Shown here: positions 53,519 through 62,058 of the stretch, one piece after another
How positions within the stretch are numbered: the stretch's first letter is position 1
Layout: the number at the start of each line of letters is the position of its first letter
Source: Pseudomonadota bacterium
GTDB taxonomy: Bacteria > Pseudomonadota > Alphaproteobacteria > Rhodobacterales > Rhodobacteraceae
Reading direction: 5' to 3'
Length of the DNA stretch: 64,000 bases
NCBI GenBank assembly: GCA_020161615.1
Contig: JAIUPD010000010.1
Span: 124,001-188,000 of the forward strand
Program-made: the position numbers and the translations under genes
Notes under the pieces: model-generated
Told to the model about the DNA's origin: nothing
Databases searched by the model: none
The model's input: only the letters and a program-made list of their open reading frames with translations

Positions 53519-54445
53519 ATGACGCAGGACCGTCTCATCGGGGTGATCGGCGCGGGGCTCATGGGTCACGGCATCGCCCTGGTCATGGCGCGCGCCGGGC
53601 TGCGCGTCGCCATCACCGATCCCATGGCCGAGGCGCGGGCCGCTCTGCCCGCCCGCGTGCGCGAGTCGATGGTCCTCATGGGCCACGATGACGCCGCCAT
53701 TGCCGCCACCCTGTCGCGGATCGCGGTGCATGAGACGCTGGCCGCGACCGTCGCGCAAGCGCATGCGGTCTTCGAGGCCGCGCCCGAGAAGATGGCGCTG
53801 AAACAGGCGATCTTCGCCGAGATCGAGGCCGCCGCACCGCACGACTGCATCCTTGCCTCGAACACTTCGGTCATGCCGATCACCGAGATTATGCAGGGGC
53901 TTACACACAAGGATCGCGCGCTGGGGACCCATTGGTGGAACCCGCCGCACATGATTCCGCTGGTCGAGGTCATCCGCACCCAATGGACCGCCGAGCCCGC
54001 GGTGGCCGCGATGATGGCGCTGCTGGCCGAGGCCGGGAAGACGCCCGTCCGCGTCGACAAGGACGTGCCGGGCTTCATCGGCAACCGCTTGCAACATGCG
54101 CTCTGGCGCGAGGCGATCAGTCTGGTCGAGCGCGGGATCTGCGACGCGGAATCCGTGGATACCGTGGTGAAATCCTGCTTCGGGCGCCGGCTGTCGGTGC
54201 TGGGTCCTTTGGAAAACGCCGATCTGGTGGGCACCGACCTCACGCTCGCCATCCATGAGACGGTCATTGCCGACCTCGAGAACCGCCCGGGCCCCTCGCC
54301 TTATCTTCAGCAACTGGTCGCCGACGGCAAGCTCGGCATGAAGGCGGGCGCGGGGTTCCGCACCTGGACTGCGGAAGAGGCCGCCAAGGTCCGCAATCGG
54401 GTCACCACGCATCTGAGGAAACTGGACACGATTCTGGACGACTGA
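53519..54445 (+). CDS. 3-hydroxyacyl-CoA dehydrogenase family protein (possible beta-hydroxy acid dehydrogenase)
   Basis: A 308-residue protein with NAD motif GAGLMG (11-16), SNTS, the catalytic-type His in GTHWWNPPHMIPLVEV and VPGFIGNRLQHALWREA. The length fits the short members of the family, which include carnitine dehydrogenase and lambda-crystallin/gulonate dehydrogenase that act on free beta-hydroxy acids. With a beta-keto acid cleavage enzyme in the same operon, oxidation of a free beta-hydroxy acid to a beta-keto acid is a good guess. No enoyl-CoA hydratase is nearby. Confidence 0.9.
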   Translation: MTQDRLIGVIGAGLMGHGIALVMARAGLRVAITDPMAEARAALPARVRESMVLMGHDDAAIAATLSRIAVHETLAATVAQAHAVFEAAPEKMALKQAIFAEIEAAAPHDCILASNTSVMPITEIMQGLTHKDRALGTHWWNPPHMIPLVEVIRTQWTAEPAVAAMMALLAEAGKTPVRVDKDVPGFIGNRLQHALWREAISLVERGICDAESVDTVVKSCFGRRLSVLGPLENADLVGTDLTLAIHETVIADLENRPGPSPYLQQLVADGKLGMKAGAGFRTWTAEEAAKVRNRVTTHLRKLDTILDD

Positions 54446-54478
54446 GGCTTTCGACAACTCGCATGGGGAGGACGAGAC

Positions 54479-55729
54479 GTGAAGAGACTGAACCGCCGAA
54501 GATTCCTGGGAACCACCGGCGCGGCGCTGGCTGTTCCGGCCCTGTTGCCGCGCGGGTTGAAGGCCGCCGAAGGCCCGATCCGCGTCGGGCTGGTGACGCC
54601 CACGACCGGGCCGCTTGCCTTCTTCGCCGCGCCCGACGACTTCGTGCTGGCGCAATTCGCCGAGGTGCTGGCACAGGGCGCGAACGGCCGCCCGATCGAG
54701 ATCATCGTCAAGGACAGCCAATCCTCGGCCAACCGCGCGGCCGAGGTGGCGTCCGAGCTGATCCTGCGCGACGAAGTTGCGCTGATCCTGTCGGCTGGCG
54801 GACCGGACACCGTGAACCCGGTGGCCGATCAATGCGAACTCAATGGCGTGCCGAGCCTGTCCACCGCCTGCCCGTGGCAGCCCTTCGTGATGGGGCGCGG
54901 GTCCAATCCGGCGCAGGGTTTCGAGATGACCTACCTCTTCGCCTTCGGGCTTGAGGACGTGATCGGCGCCTATCTGAAGCTCTGGGAAGGGGTCGAGACG
55001 AACCGCAAGGTCGGGCTGCTCTTGGCCAATGACGCCGACGGCAACGCCTGGGGCGACGCGCAATTCGGCTTCCCGCCGGCGCTGGCCCAAGCGGGCTACG
55101 AGGTCGTCGATCCCGGCCGCTACACCCCGATGAGCGACGATTTCAGCGCGATCATCGGCCAGTTCCAATCGGCCGGCGTCGATATCGTGATGGGCACAAT
55201 GATCCCGCCCGAATTCCTGACCTACTGGACGCAATCTCACCAGCAGGGGCTGCAGCCCAAGGTCACGACCATCGGCAAGAGCCTGCTCCTGCCCAATGTC
55301 CTGGAAGCCGCCGGTGCCAGCGGCGAGGGGCTGTCGTGCGAATTGGGCTGGCATCCAGCCTTCCCCTTCACCTCGGCCTCGACCGGGCAGAGTGCGGCGC
55401 AGATCGCCGAGGCCTGTCAGGCGGCGACCGGCCGGCCCTGGGTGCAGACGCTGGGGCTGAAACATGCGTTGCTGGATCTCGCCGTCGATGTGCTGAAACG
55501 CGCGTCGGACCCCGAGGATGCTGACAGTATCCTCGCCGCGATCCGCGAGACGCAGTGCGAGACCACACTGGGTGTCGCGGACTGGAGCGCGTCGCCGATT
55601 GCCAATGTCGCCAAGTCGGCAATGATGGGCGGCCAGTGGCACCTTGGCCCTGACGGCTGGACCATCGACATCGCCGCCAACCCGACCGATTTGCCGGTGC
55701 CTGTCACCCGTCCGATGGAAGCGATGTGA
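54479..55729 (+). CDS. Branched-chain-amino-acid-type ABC binding protein, Tat-exported (copy A)
   Basis: A 416-residue periplasmic protein. The N-terminus LNRRRFLGTTGAALAVPALLP carries a twin-arginine signal. The body starts IRVGLVTPTTGPLAFF and contains DSQSSANRAAEVASELIL, typical of LivJ/amide-binding-like proteins. Start is GTG, with GGGGAGGACGAGAC before it, almost identical to the leader of copy B at 56433. About half the residues appear shared with copy B, so the two arose by duplication. Confidence 0.9.
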   Translation: MKRLNRRRFLGTTGAALAVPALLPRGLKAAEGPIRVGLVTPTTGPLAFFAAPDDFVLAQFAEVLAQGANGRPIEIIVKDSQSSANRAAEVASELILRDEVALILSAGGPDTVNPVADQCELNGVPSLSTACPWQPFVMGRGSNPAQGFEMTYLFAFGLEDVIGAYLKLWEGVETNRKVGLLLANDADGNAWGDAQFGFPPALAQAGYEVVDPGRYTPMSDDFSAIIGQFQSAGVDIVMGTMIPPEFLTYWTQSHQQGLQPKVTTIGKSLLLPNVLEAAGASGEGLSCELGWHPAFPFTSASTGQSAAQIAEACQAATGRPWVQTLGLKHALLDLAVDVLKRASDPEDADSILAAIRETQCETTLGVADWSASPIANVAKSAMMGGQWHLGPDGWTIDIAANPTDLPVPVTRPMEAM

Positions 55730-55741
55730 GGGAGATCGCCG

Positions 55742-56404
55742 ATGCGCTTTGAAGACCGTAACGAGATGCTCAAACCCGGCTATCTGCCGCTGGAATCGGG
55801 CATCATCCGCTATGACGACGGCTCGGTGACCATCGCGGCCCTGACCCGGATGCCGCATTGCCGCGCCAAGATGGTGCATTGGTGGTTCGGCTGGCTGGGT
55901 GGCACCGACCAGTACAAGCTGTGGCACCCCGTCGACCATATTTTCAGCGACTGGGAAGACCGGGGCAACGCCGGCAATTATTACGGCGCGAAGCATCTGG
56001 TCCATGAGACGCTGGGCGGCGGTGGCGCGGTGCACAAGCTCCGCATCCATTTCCGCGACCCGCACGAGGTATTCGACGCCGCCCGCTACGATCAGGTCGA
56101 CGGCCATGCGATCTGCGCCCGTCCGGGCAGCCTGGAGCGTCCGATCAACCTGGGGCACATGACGCATTTCGTGCGCAACACCGATTATGGTTGCGAGATG
56201 CGCACAAGGTTCTGGCTGGGCGATGTGCACCATCAGGACCTGGCGACCAAGTTGCCCGACGAGGTGGTGCAGGGGATCCGCCGCGAGGCGCTGACCGATG
56301 ATTTCTGCACCCGGCTGCACCGCCATGCCATCGAAGAAATGGGCTATCTGGCCGATCTCCTGCCGGTTCTGTACCGGCAGGTCACGCAGGACGCGAGCTT
56401 CTGA
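55742..56404 (+). CDS. PhlG-like (DAPG hydrolase family) C-C bond hydrolase
   Basis: A 220-residue protein with the family block MVHWWFGWLGG (44-54) and YKLWHPVDH (58-66), E89 in HETL, and H195-x3-E199 near the C-terminus. The last pair matches the H-x3-E zinc ligands of 2,4-diacetylphloroglucinol hydrolase PhlG. PhlG splits an acyl group from an acylphloroglucinol by retro-Claisen hydrolysis. It is shorter than PhlG (about 290 residues), lacking mainly N-terminal sequence. Located between two paralogous binding-protein genes, it likely acts on the imported compound. Confidence 0.82.
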   Translation: MRFEDRNEMLKPGYLPLESGIIRYDDGSVTIAALTRMPHCRAKMVHWWFGWLGGTDQYKLWHPVDHIFSDWEDRGNAGNYYGAKHLVHETLGGGGAVHKLRIHFRDPHEVFDAARYDQVDGHAICARPGSLERPINLGHMTHFVRNTDYGCEMRTRFWLGDVHHQDLATKLPDEVVQGIRREALTDDFCTRLHRHAIEEMGYLADLLPVLYRQVTQDASF

Positions 56405-56432
56405 ACATTCTCGAACTGGGGAGGACGAGACG

Positions 56433-57701
56433 ATGAAGACCCTGAACAGACGCCATTTCCTGACCGGAACCTCGGCGCTGCTGGCGGCCCCCGCGATCCT
56501 GCGGGCGACCCGCGCCCATGCGCAGACGCCCACGATCAAGGTGGGGCATGTGAGCCCCCGCACCGGCCCGCTCGCCGGTTTCGCGGAAGCCGATGATTAT
56601 ATCCTGCAGGCGATCACCCAGCGTTTTGGGGCTGGCATCGACAACAACGGGCGCGCCTGGCAGATCGAGGTCATCTCGAAGGACAGCCAGTCGAACCCGA
56701 ACCGCGCGGCGGAAGTCGCCAGCGAGCTGATCCTGTCCGACGAGGTCGACATCATCGTCGCCGCCTCGACCCCCGACACGGTCAACCCGGTCTCGGATCA
56801 GGCCGAGATCAACGAGGTGCCCTGCATCACCACCGACTGCCCGTGGCAGCCGTATTTCTTCGGTCGCGGCGGCAATCCGGCGCAGGGTTTCGCCAGCACC
56901 TACCATTTCTTCTGGGGCCTCGAGGACGTGATCGGCGCCTTCCTCGCCATGTGGGATGGCTCGGGCGTCGCGAAGAAAGTTGGCGGCCTCTTCCCGAACG
57001 ACGCCGACGGCAACGCCTGGGGCGATCCCCAGCGGGGCCTGCCGACGCCCTTGGCCGCCGCGGGATACGATCTGGTCGATCCCGGACACTATCAGCCGAT
57101 GACCGACGATTTCTCGAACTACATCAACGCCTTCAAGGAAGCGGGTTGCGAGATCGTCACCGGCAACATGATCCCGCCCGATTTCGGCACCTTCTGGAGC
57201 CAGGCCGCACAGCAGGGCTTCAACCCGAAGATCGTCACCATCGGCAAGGCGCTCTTGTTCCCCTCGGTCATCCAGGGGCTTGGCGACCGCGGCATCGGGC
57301 TCTCGTCCGAGGTCTGGTGGTCACCGTCCCATCCGTTTTCGTCGTCGCTGACCGGCGCCTCGGCGGGCGATCTGGCGGGCGGATACACGCAGGCGACCGG
57401 CCGTCCCTGGACCCAGCCCATCGGCTTCAAGCATGCGCTGTTCGAGGTGGTAGCCGATGTCATCGGCCGCGCCGAGGATCTGGAGGACAGCGAGGCGATC
57501 ATCGCCGCCATCGCCGCCACCAACATGAACACCATCGTCGGCCCGGTGAACTGGGCGAACGGGCCGGTGCCGAATGTCACCAAGACCCCTTTGGTCGCCG
57601 GCCAGTGGCAGCGCGAGGGCGACGGCATCGACCTGAAGATCGTCGCCAACGCCACCGCGCCGAATATCCCCACGACCGGCGAGCTGATGCTGCTAGCATG
57701 A
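56433..57701 (+). CDS. Branched-chain-amino-acid-type ABC binding protein, Tat-exported (copy B)
   Basis: A 422-residue periplasmic protein with twin-arginine signal LNRRHFLTGTSALLAAPAIL, then IKVGHVSPRTGPLAGF and DSQSNPNRAAEVASELIL. It aligns with copy A through most of its length (PDTVNPV.DQ.E.N.VP, CPWQP, NDADGNAWGD). Start chosen at the ATG after GGGGAGGACGAGACG, the same leader as copy A. A 10-bp hairpin follows, ahead of the Liv-type membrane and ATPase genes. Confidence 0.92.
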   Translation: MKTLNRRHFLTGTSALLAAPAILRATRAHAQTPTIKVGHVSPRTGPLAGFAEADDYILQAITQRFGAGIDNNGRAWQIEVISKDSQSNPNRAAEVASELILSDEVDIIVAASTPDTVNPVSDQAEINEVPCITTDCPWQPYFFGRGGNPAQGFASTYHFFWGLEDVIGAFLAMWDGSGVAKKVGGLFPNDADGNAWGDPQRGLPTPLAAAGYDLVDPGHYQPMTDDFSNYINAFKEAGCEIVTGNMIPPDFGTFWSQAAQQGFNPKIVTIGKALLFPSVIQGLGDRGIGLSSEVWWSPSHPFSSSLTGASAGDLAGGYTQATGRPWTQPIGFKHALFEVVADVIGRAEDLEDSEAIIAAIAATNMNTIVGPVNWANGPVPNVTKTPLVAGQWQREGDGIDLKIVANATAPNIPTTGELMLLA

Positions 57702-57709
57702 ACGTGAGG

Positions 57710-57734
57710 GGGGCCGTCGACTGGCGACGGCCCC
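57710..57734 (+). promoter_or_regulatory. Intercistronic hairpin after binding protein B
   Basis: GGGGCCGTCG (57710-57719) pairs perfectly with CGACGGCCCC (57725-57734) around ACTGG. No U-run. Confidence 0.55.
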
Positions 57735-57752
57735 GAACCTGCGGGAGAGACC

Positions 57753-58481
57753 ATGCCTCCGATCCTTGAACTTCAGGGCGTGAAGAAGGCTTTCGGCGCC
57801 GTCGTGGTGGCGGACGACCAAACGTGGTCGCTTGCCCCCGGCGAGGCGTTGGGGGTGCTGGGTCCGAACGGCGCCGGCAAGACCTCGATGTTCAACCTCG
57901 TGACCGGCACCTTGTCGGCGGATGCGGGGTCCATCCGTCTGGACGGGCAGGACATCACCGGCTGGTCGGCGGCGAAGCGGTGCCGCGCTGGGATCGCCCG
58001 CAGCTTTCAGGTGCCGCAGCCCTTCGCGCATATGACGGTGTTCGAGAACGCCTATGTCGCCGCGACGCAGGGCGCGAGTCTTTCCGGTCGCGCCGCCGAG
58101 GCCCTGTGCCTCGATGTACTCGATCGCACCGGGCTCGTCGCCAAGTCGAACGCGCAGGCGGGCGGGCTGACGCTTCTGGAACGCAAGCGGCTGGAGCTGA
58201 GCCGTGCGCTCTGCGCAAAACCGCGCGTGATCCTGCTCGATGAAATCGCCGGCGGCCTCACGGAACACGAATGCCAGTCGCTGATCCAGACCATCCGCGA
58301 CGTGCATGCGACCGGCGTGTCGATCGTCTGGATCGAGCATGTCGTCCACGCGCTTCTGGCCGTGGTCAGCCGGCTGATGGTCATCGATTTCGGCCGCAAG
58401 ATCGCCGAGGGCGAGCCCCAGGCGATCATGCAATCGCGCGAGGTGAAGGAAATCTATCTGGGGATCGAAGCCGATGCCTGA
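57753..58481 (+). CDS. Branched-chain-amino-acid-type ABC ATPase (LivG-like)
   Basis: A 242-residue ATPase: Walker A GPNGAGKTS, VPQPFAHMTVFENAYVAA in the Q-loop region, a degenerate signature LTLLERKRLELSRAL as usual in LivG proteins, Walker B VILLDEIAGGL, and switch His in IVWIEHVVHAL. It pairs with the LivF-like ATPase, which overlaps its end by 8 bases. Confidence 0.92.
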   Translation: MPPILELQGVKKAFGAVVVADDQTWSLAPGEALGVLGPNGAGKTSMFNLVTGTLSADAGSIRLDGQDITGWSAAKRCRAGIARSFQVPQPFAHMTVFENAYVAATQGASLSGRAAEALCLDVLDRTGLVAKSNAQAGGLTLLERKRLELSRALCAKPRVILLDEIAGGLTEHECQSLIQTIRDVHATGVSIVWIEHVVHALLAVVSRLMVIDFGRKIAEGEPQAIMQSREVKEIYLGIEADA

Positions 58482-59178
58482 CGCCCTTATGAGCCTTCAG
58501 GCGCTGAACGCACACTACGGGGATTTTCAGGCGCTCTATGGCGTCAACCTGACGGTCGAACCCGGCGAGGTCGTGGCGGTGATCGGCGCGAATGGCGCGG
58601 GGAAGACCACCATGTTGCGCTCTATCGCCGGGCTGTTGCGCAACGCCCCCGAGGCGATCCGCTGGAAGGGCCAGCCCATCGGCGCGCTGCGGGCCGATCA
58701 GGTCGCGGCCCTCGGGATCGCGCTGGTGCCCGAGGGGCGGCTTCTGTTCCCCTCGCTCAGCGTCGAAGAGAACCTCGTCATCGGCGGGCAGCTTGGCCGC
58801 AAGGGGCCGTGGTCGCTGCAGCGCGTCTACGACCTGTTCCCGATCCTCAAGGAACGCCGCAATCAGCAATCAACCTCGCTCTCCGGGGGCCAGCAGCAGA
58901 TGGTCGCCATCGGCCGCGCACTGATGGCGAACCCGGAGCTGGTGCTGATGGACGAGATCAGCCTCGGCCTCGCCCCCGTGATTATCCGCCAGATCTACGA
59001 GGCCCTGCCCGGCATCGTGGGCGAAGGGCTGACGGCGGTGATCGTCGAGCAGGACATCGCCAAGGCGCTCTCGGTCTCGCAGCGTGTCTATTGCCTGCAG
59101 GAGGGCCGGGTCTCGCTGGAAGGCCAATCGCAAACCGTCCCGCGCGAGGAGATCACTCGCGCCTATTTCGGAGTCTGA
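58474..59178 (+). CDS. Branched-chain-amino-acid-type ABC ATPase (LivF-like)
   Basis: A 234-residue ATPase: Walker A GANGAGKTT, VPEGRLLFPSLSVEENL, signature SLSGGQQQM, Walker B LVLMDEISLGLAP, and VIVEQDIAKAL at the switch (His replaced by Gln, as is normal in LivF). In operon order LivG-LivF-LivH-LivM. Confidence 0.93.
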   Translation: MPDALMSLQALNAHYGDFQALYGVNLTVEPGEVVAVIGANGAGKTTMLRSIAGLLRNAPEAIRWKGQPIGALRADQVAALGIALVPEGRLLFPSLSVEENLVIGGQLGRKGPWSLQRVYDLFPILKERRNQQSTSLSGGQQQMVAIGRALMANPELVLMDEISLGLAPVIIRQIYEALPGIVGEGLTAVIVEQDIAKALSVSQRVYCLQEGRVSLEGQSQTVPREEITRAYFGV

Positions 59179-59181
59179 CGC

Positions 59182-60045
59182 ATGGATTGGCTCAATGCCT
59201 TGCTCCAGGGGACGCTGCTGGGCGGGCTCTATGCCCTCTTCGCGGCCGGATTGTCGCTGATCTTCGGGGTGATGCGGCTGGTCAACATCGCCCATGGCGA
59301 CCTGATCGTGCTCTCGGCCTATATCGCCCTCAGTTTCGGCGTCAGTCTTGGCCTGAACCCCCTGGCCGCGCTGCTGCTGGTGGTGCCGACCATGGCGCTG
59401 ATCGGCTATGCCCTGCAGCGGCTGATCCTGAACCGGACAATGGGTGAGGACATCCTGCCGCCGCTCCTGGTGACATTCGGGCTGTCGGTGATCCTGCAGA
59501 ACGCCCTGCTCATGGGCTATTCCGCCGATCCGCAGAACCTGCAGGCCGGGGCCATCGAGACGGCTTCGGTCAACCTGGGCCCATTGGCGGTGGGGGTGAT
59601 GCCGGTCATGGTCTTTGTTACCGCAATCGGGGTGATCGCCGCGCTGCAATGGATGTTCTACCACACTGCCTTGGGCCGCGCCTTCCGGGCGACCTCGGAC
59701 CGTCAGGACGTGGCGCAACTGATGGGCCTCAACCGGGCGCATGTCTTCGGGCTGGCGATGGCCCTGTCGCTGGCGGTCACCGCGCTGGCCGGGGTTTTCC
59801 TCGGCATCCGCACGGCCTTTGACCCGGCGGCGGGCGGGGCGCGGCTGATCTTCGGCTTCGAGGCGGTGATCATCGGCGGCCTCGGCAACCTATGGGGCAC
59901 ATTGGCGGGCGGGGTGATCCTCGGCGTCGCCCAGACCCTGGGCGCCAAGATCGACCCGGGCTATCAGATCCTCGCCGGTCACATCGTCTTCCTGATCATT
60001 CTGGCCCTGCGTCCGCGCGGCCTGTTCCCGAGGATCGACGGATGA
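59182..60045 (+). CDS. Branched-chain-amino-acid-type ABC permease (LivH-like)
   Basis: A 287-residue membrane protein with about eight segments, starting LLQGTLLGGLYALFAAGLSLIFGVMRLVNIAHGDLIVLSAY, the classic LivH opening. GLGNLWGTLAGGVILGVAQTL near the end is also conserved. ATGA overlap with the LivM-like gene. Confidence 0.93.
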   Translation: MDWLNALLQGTLLGGLYALFAAGLSLIFGVMRLVNIAHGDLIVLSAYIALSFGVSLGLNPLAALLLVVPTMALIGYALQRLILNRTMGEDILPPLLVTFGLSVILQNALLMGYSADPQNLQAGAIETASVNLGPLAVGVMPVMVFVTAIGVIAALQWMFYHTALGRAFRATSDRQDVAQLMGLNRAHVFGLAMALSLAVTALAGVFLGIRTAFDPAAGGARLIFGFEAVIIGGLGNLWGTLAGGVILGVAQTLGAKIDPGYQILAGHIVFLIILALRPRGLFPRIDG

Positions 60046-61058
60046 CCCTGACCGTCACACGCCGCACCCGCCTCTCGACCGCCTGGCTGATCCTGCTGGT
60101 GCCGATCGTGCTTCTGCTGATCGCCGCGCCCTGGTGGGCGGGCAGGGCCGACCTGCGGCTGATGGGCGAGATCGCGCTCTACATGTCGCTCGCCGTGCTG
60201 TGGAACCTGCTTGCGGGCTATGCCGGCCTCGTGTCGGTCGGCCAGCAGGCCTATGTCGGCTTCGGCGGCTACCTGTTCTTTGCTCTGACCATGCTGGCGG
60301 GCCTGCATCCCTATGCCGCGCTGCCCCTGGTGGTGCTGGCGGGCGCCGTCATCTCGGCCCCGGTCGCGGTGCTGATCTTCCGCCTGCGCGGTGCCTATTT
60401 CGCCATCGGCACCTGGGTCGTGGCCGAGGTCTTCCGGCTGTCCTTCGCCCAGATCTCCAGCCTAGGCGGCGGCTCGGGCACCTCGCTGTCGCCCGATATC
60501 GTCCGCTCGCTGGCCGATGGCCGCGACGCGCGCGAGGCCGTGGCCTGGTGGCTGGCGCTTGGCGCAGCGGCGCTGGTGATCGGCGCGGTCGTCTGGCTGC
60601 TGCGGTCCCGGCAGGGCGTGGCTTTGACGGCGATCCGTGACAACGAGCTGGCGGCGCGGTCCCTCGGCATAGACATCTGGCGCACCAAGTTCACCGTCTA
60701 TGTCGTGGTCTCGGGCCTGACGGCGCTGATCGGCGCGCTGATCTTCCTGCAGAAGCTGCGCATCTCGCCCGATGCGGCCTTCAGCGCCAATGACTGGACC
60801 GCTTTCGTCATCTTCATCGTCGTGATCGGCGGGATCGGCACGCTGGAGGGCCCGATCCTGGGAACGCTGGTGTTCTTCGCCCTGCGCGAGACGCTGGCCG
60901 ACCTCGGCACATTTTACCTGATCGCGCTCGGCGCGGTTGCCATTATCATCATGCTCTTCGCCCCGCGCGGCCTCTGGGGGTTCCTGCGCGACCGCTGGGG
61001 CCTTGAACTCTTCCCGCTCAGCCGTCGGGTGAGCGGCCTTGCCAAGAAGGAGGCCTGA
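60042..61058 (+). CDS. Branched-chain-amino-acid-type ABC permease (LivM-like)
   Basis: A 338-residue membrane protein with about nine segments. Typical LivM stretches are NLLAGYAGLVSVGQQAYVGFGGYLFF, RLRGAYFAIGTWVVAEVFRL, IRDNELAARSLGIDIWRTKFTVYVVV and GGIGTLEGPILG. Start at the ATG in the LivH stop codon. Followed after one base by the beta-keto acid cleavage gene. Confidence 0.92.
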   Translation: MTLTVTRRTRLSTAWLILLVPIVLLLIAAPWWAGRADLRLMGEIALYMSLAVLWNLLAGYAGLVSVGQQAYVGFGGYLFFALTMLAGLHPYAALPLVVLAGAVISAPVAVLIFRLRGAYFAIGTWVVAEVFRLSFAQISSLGGGSGTSLSPDIVRSLADGRDAREAVAWWLALGAAALVIGAVVWLLRSRQGVALTAIRDNELAARSLGIDIWRTKFTVYVVVSGLTALIGALIFLQKLRISPDAAFSANDWTAFVIFIVVIGGIGTLEGPILGTLVFFALRETLADLGTFYLIALGAVAIIIMLFAPRGLWGFLRDRWGLELFPLSRRVSGLAKKEA

Positions 61059-61059
61059 A

Positions 61060-61992
61060 TTGGCCCGCAAGCCCAAGACCATCATCACCTGCGCCGTCAC
61101 CGGGGCGATCCACACGCCCACCATGTCAGAGGCGCTGCCCTGGACCTATGACCAGATCGCCGAGCAGGCGATCGCGGCGGCCGAGGCCGGGGCCTCGATC
61201 CTGCATCTGCATGCCAGGAACCCCGAAACCGGCGCGCCCTCGATCAACCCGGACGATTTCGCGCCTTTCCTGCAGCGCATCAAGCAGGCGACGGATGCGG
61301 TGGTGAACATTTCGACCGGCGGCTCGCTGACCGCCTCGATCCAGCAGCGCATCGCGCCGGCCAAGACCTTCTCGCCGGAGATGTGCTCGATGAACATGGG
61401 GTCGCTGAACTTCAGCTTCCACGGGCTCGCAGGCCGCTACAAGGACTGGAAATTCGACTGGGAGAAGGAGTATGTCGCAGGCTCCGAGGGCAACATTTTC
61501 CGCAATACCTTCAAGGACATCAAGGAAGCGGCCGAGACGCTGGCCCCGCACCGGATCAAGTTCGAGCACGAGATCTATGATGTAGGCCACCTCTACAATC
61601 TGAAATTCATGCTGGATCAGGGCCAGTTCCAGGCGCCGATCTTCCTGCAATTCGTGCTGGGGATCCTGGGCGGGATCGGCGCGGATGTGGAGAACCTCGT
61701 GTTCATGAAGCGCACCGCCGACAAGCTCTTCGGCGATCAATACCGCTGGTCGGTGCTGGCCGCCGGGGCGGCCCAGATCCCGATGGCGGTGACGGCCAGC
61801 CAGATGGGCGGGCATGTGCGGGTCGGGCTGGAGGACAGCCTGTTCATCAGCCGGGGCGAACTGGCCGAGTCGAACGCGCAGCAGGTGGCGAAGGTGCGGC
61901 GGATCATCGAGGATCTGGGCAACGCGGTCGCCACCCCCGCCGAGACACGCGAGATCCTGGCGCTGAAGGGCGGCGACCAGGTCGCGTTCTGA
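61060..61992 (+). CDS. Beta-keto acid cleavage enzyme (BKACE/DUF849 family)
   Basis: A 310-residue TIM-barrel Zn enzyme. The metal ligands are H49-x-H51 (ILHLHARNP) and E258 (GGHVRVGLEDS); CSMNMGSLNFS and FEHEIYD are also conserved. BKACEs convert a beta-keto acid plus acetyl-CoA to acetoacetate and an acyl-CoA. Translation most likely starts at TTG 61060, with AAGGAGG 7 bases before it. Last gene of the operon, and a logical final step after the dehydrogenases and the PhlG-like hydrolase. Confidence 0.92.
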   Translation: MARKPKTIITCAVTGAIHTPTMSEALPWTYDQIAEQAIAAAEAGASILHLHARNPETGAPSINPDDFAPFLQRIKQATDAVVNISTGGSLTASIQQRIAPAKTFSPEMCSMNMGSLNFSFHGLAGRYKDWKFDWEKEYVAGSEGNIFRNTFKDIKEAAETLAPHRIKFEHEIYDVGHLYNLKFMLDQGQFQAPIFLQFVLGILGGIGADVENLVFMKRTADKLFGDQYRWSVLAAGAAQIPMAVTASQMGGHVRVGLEDSLFISRGELAESNAQQVAKVRRIIEDLGNAVATPAETREILALKGGDQVAF

Positions 61993-62058
61993 CCGGCCTC
62001 ACGCCCCAGAGGATAAGTGCGAGGCGGCGCCCTGCCCCTTCGCAAGGAGCAGCCGACA

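Noticed and set aside
52682-56563. Antisense open frame of about 1290 codons
   Set aside because: It runs opposite five well-supported genes; no motif or ribosome-binding site supports it.
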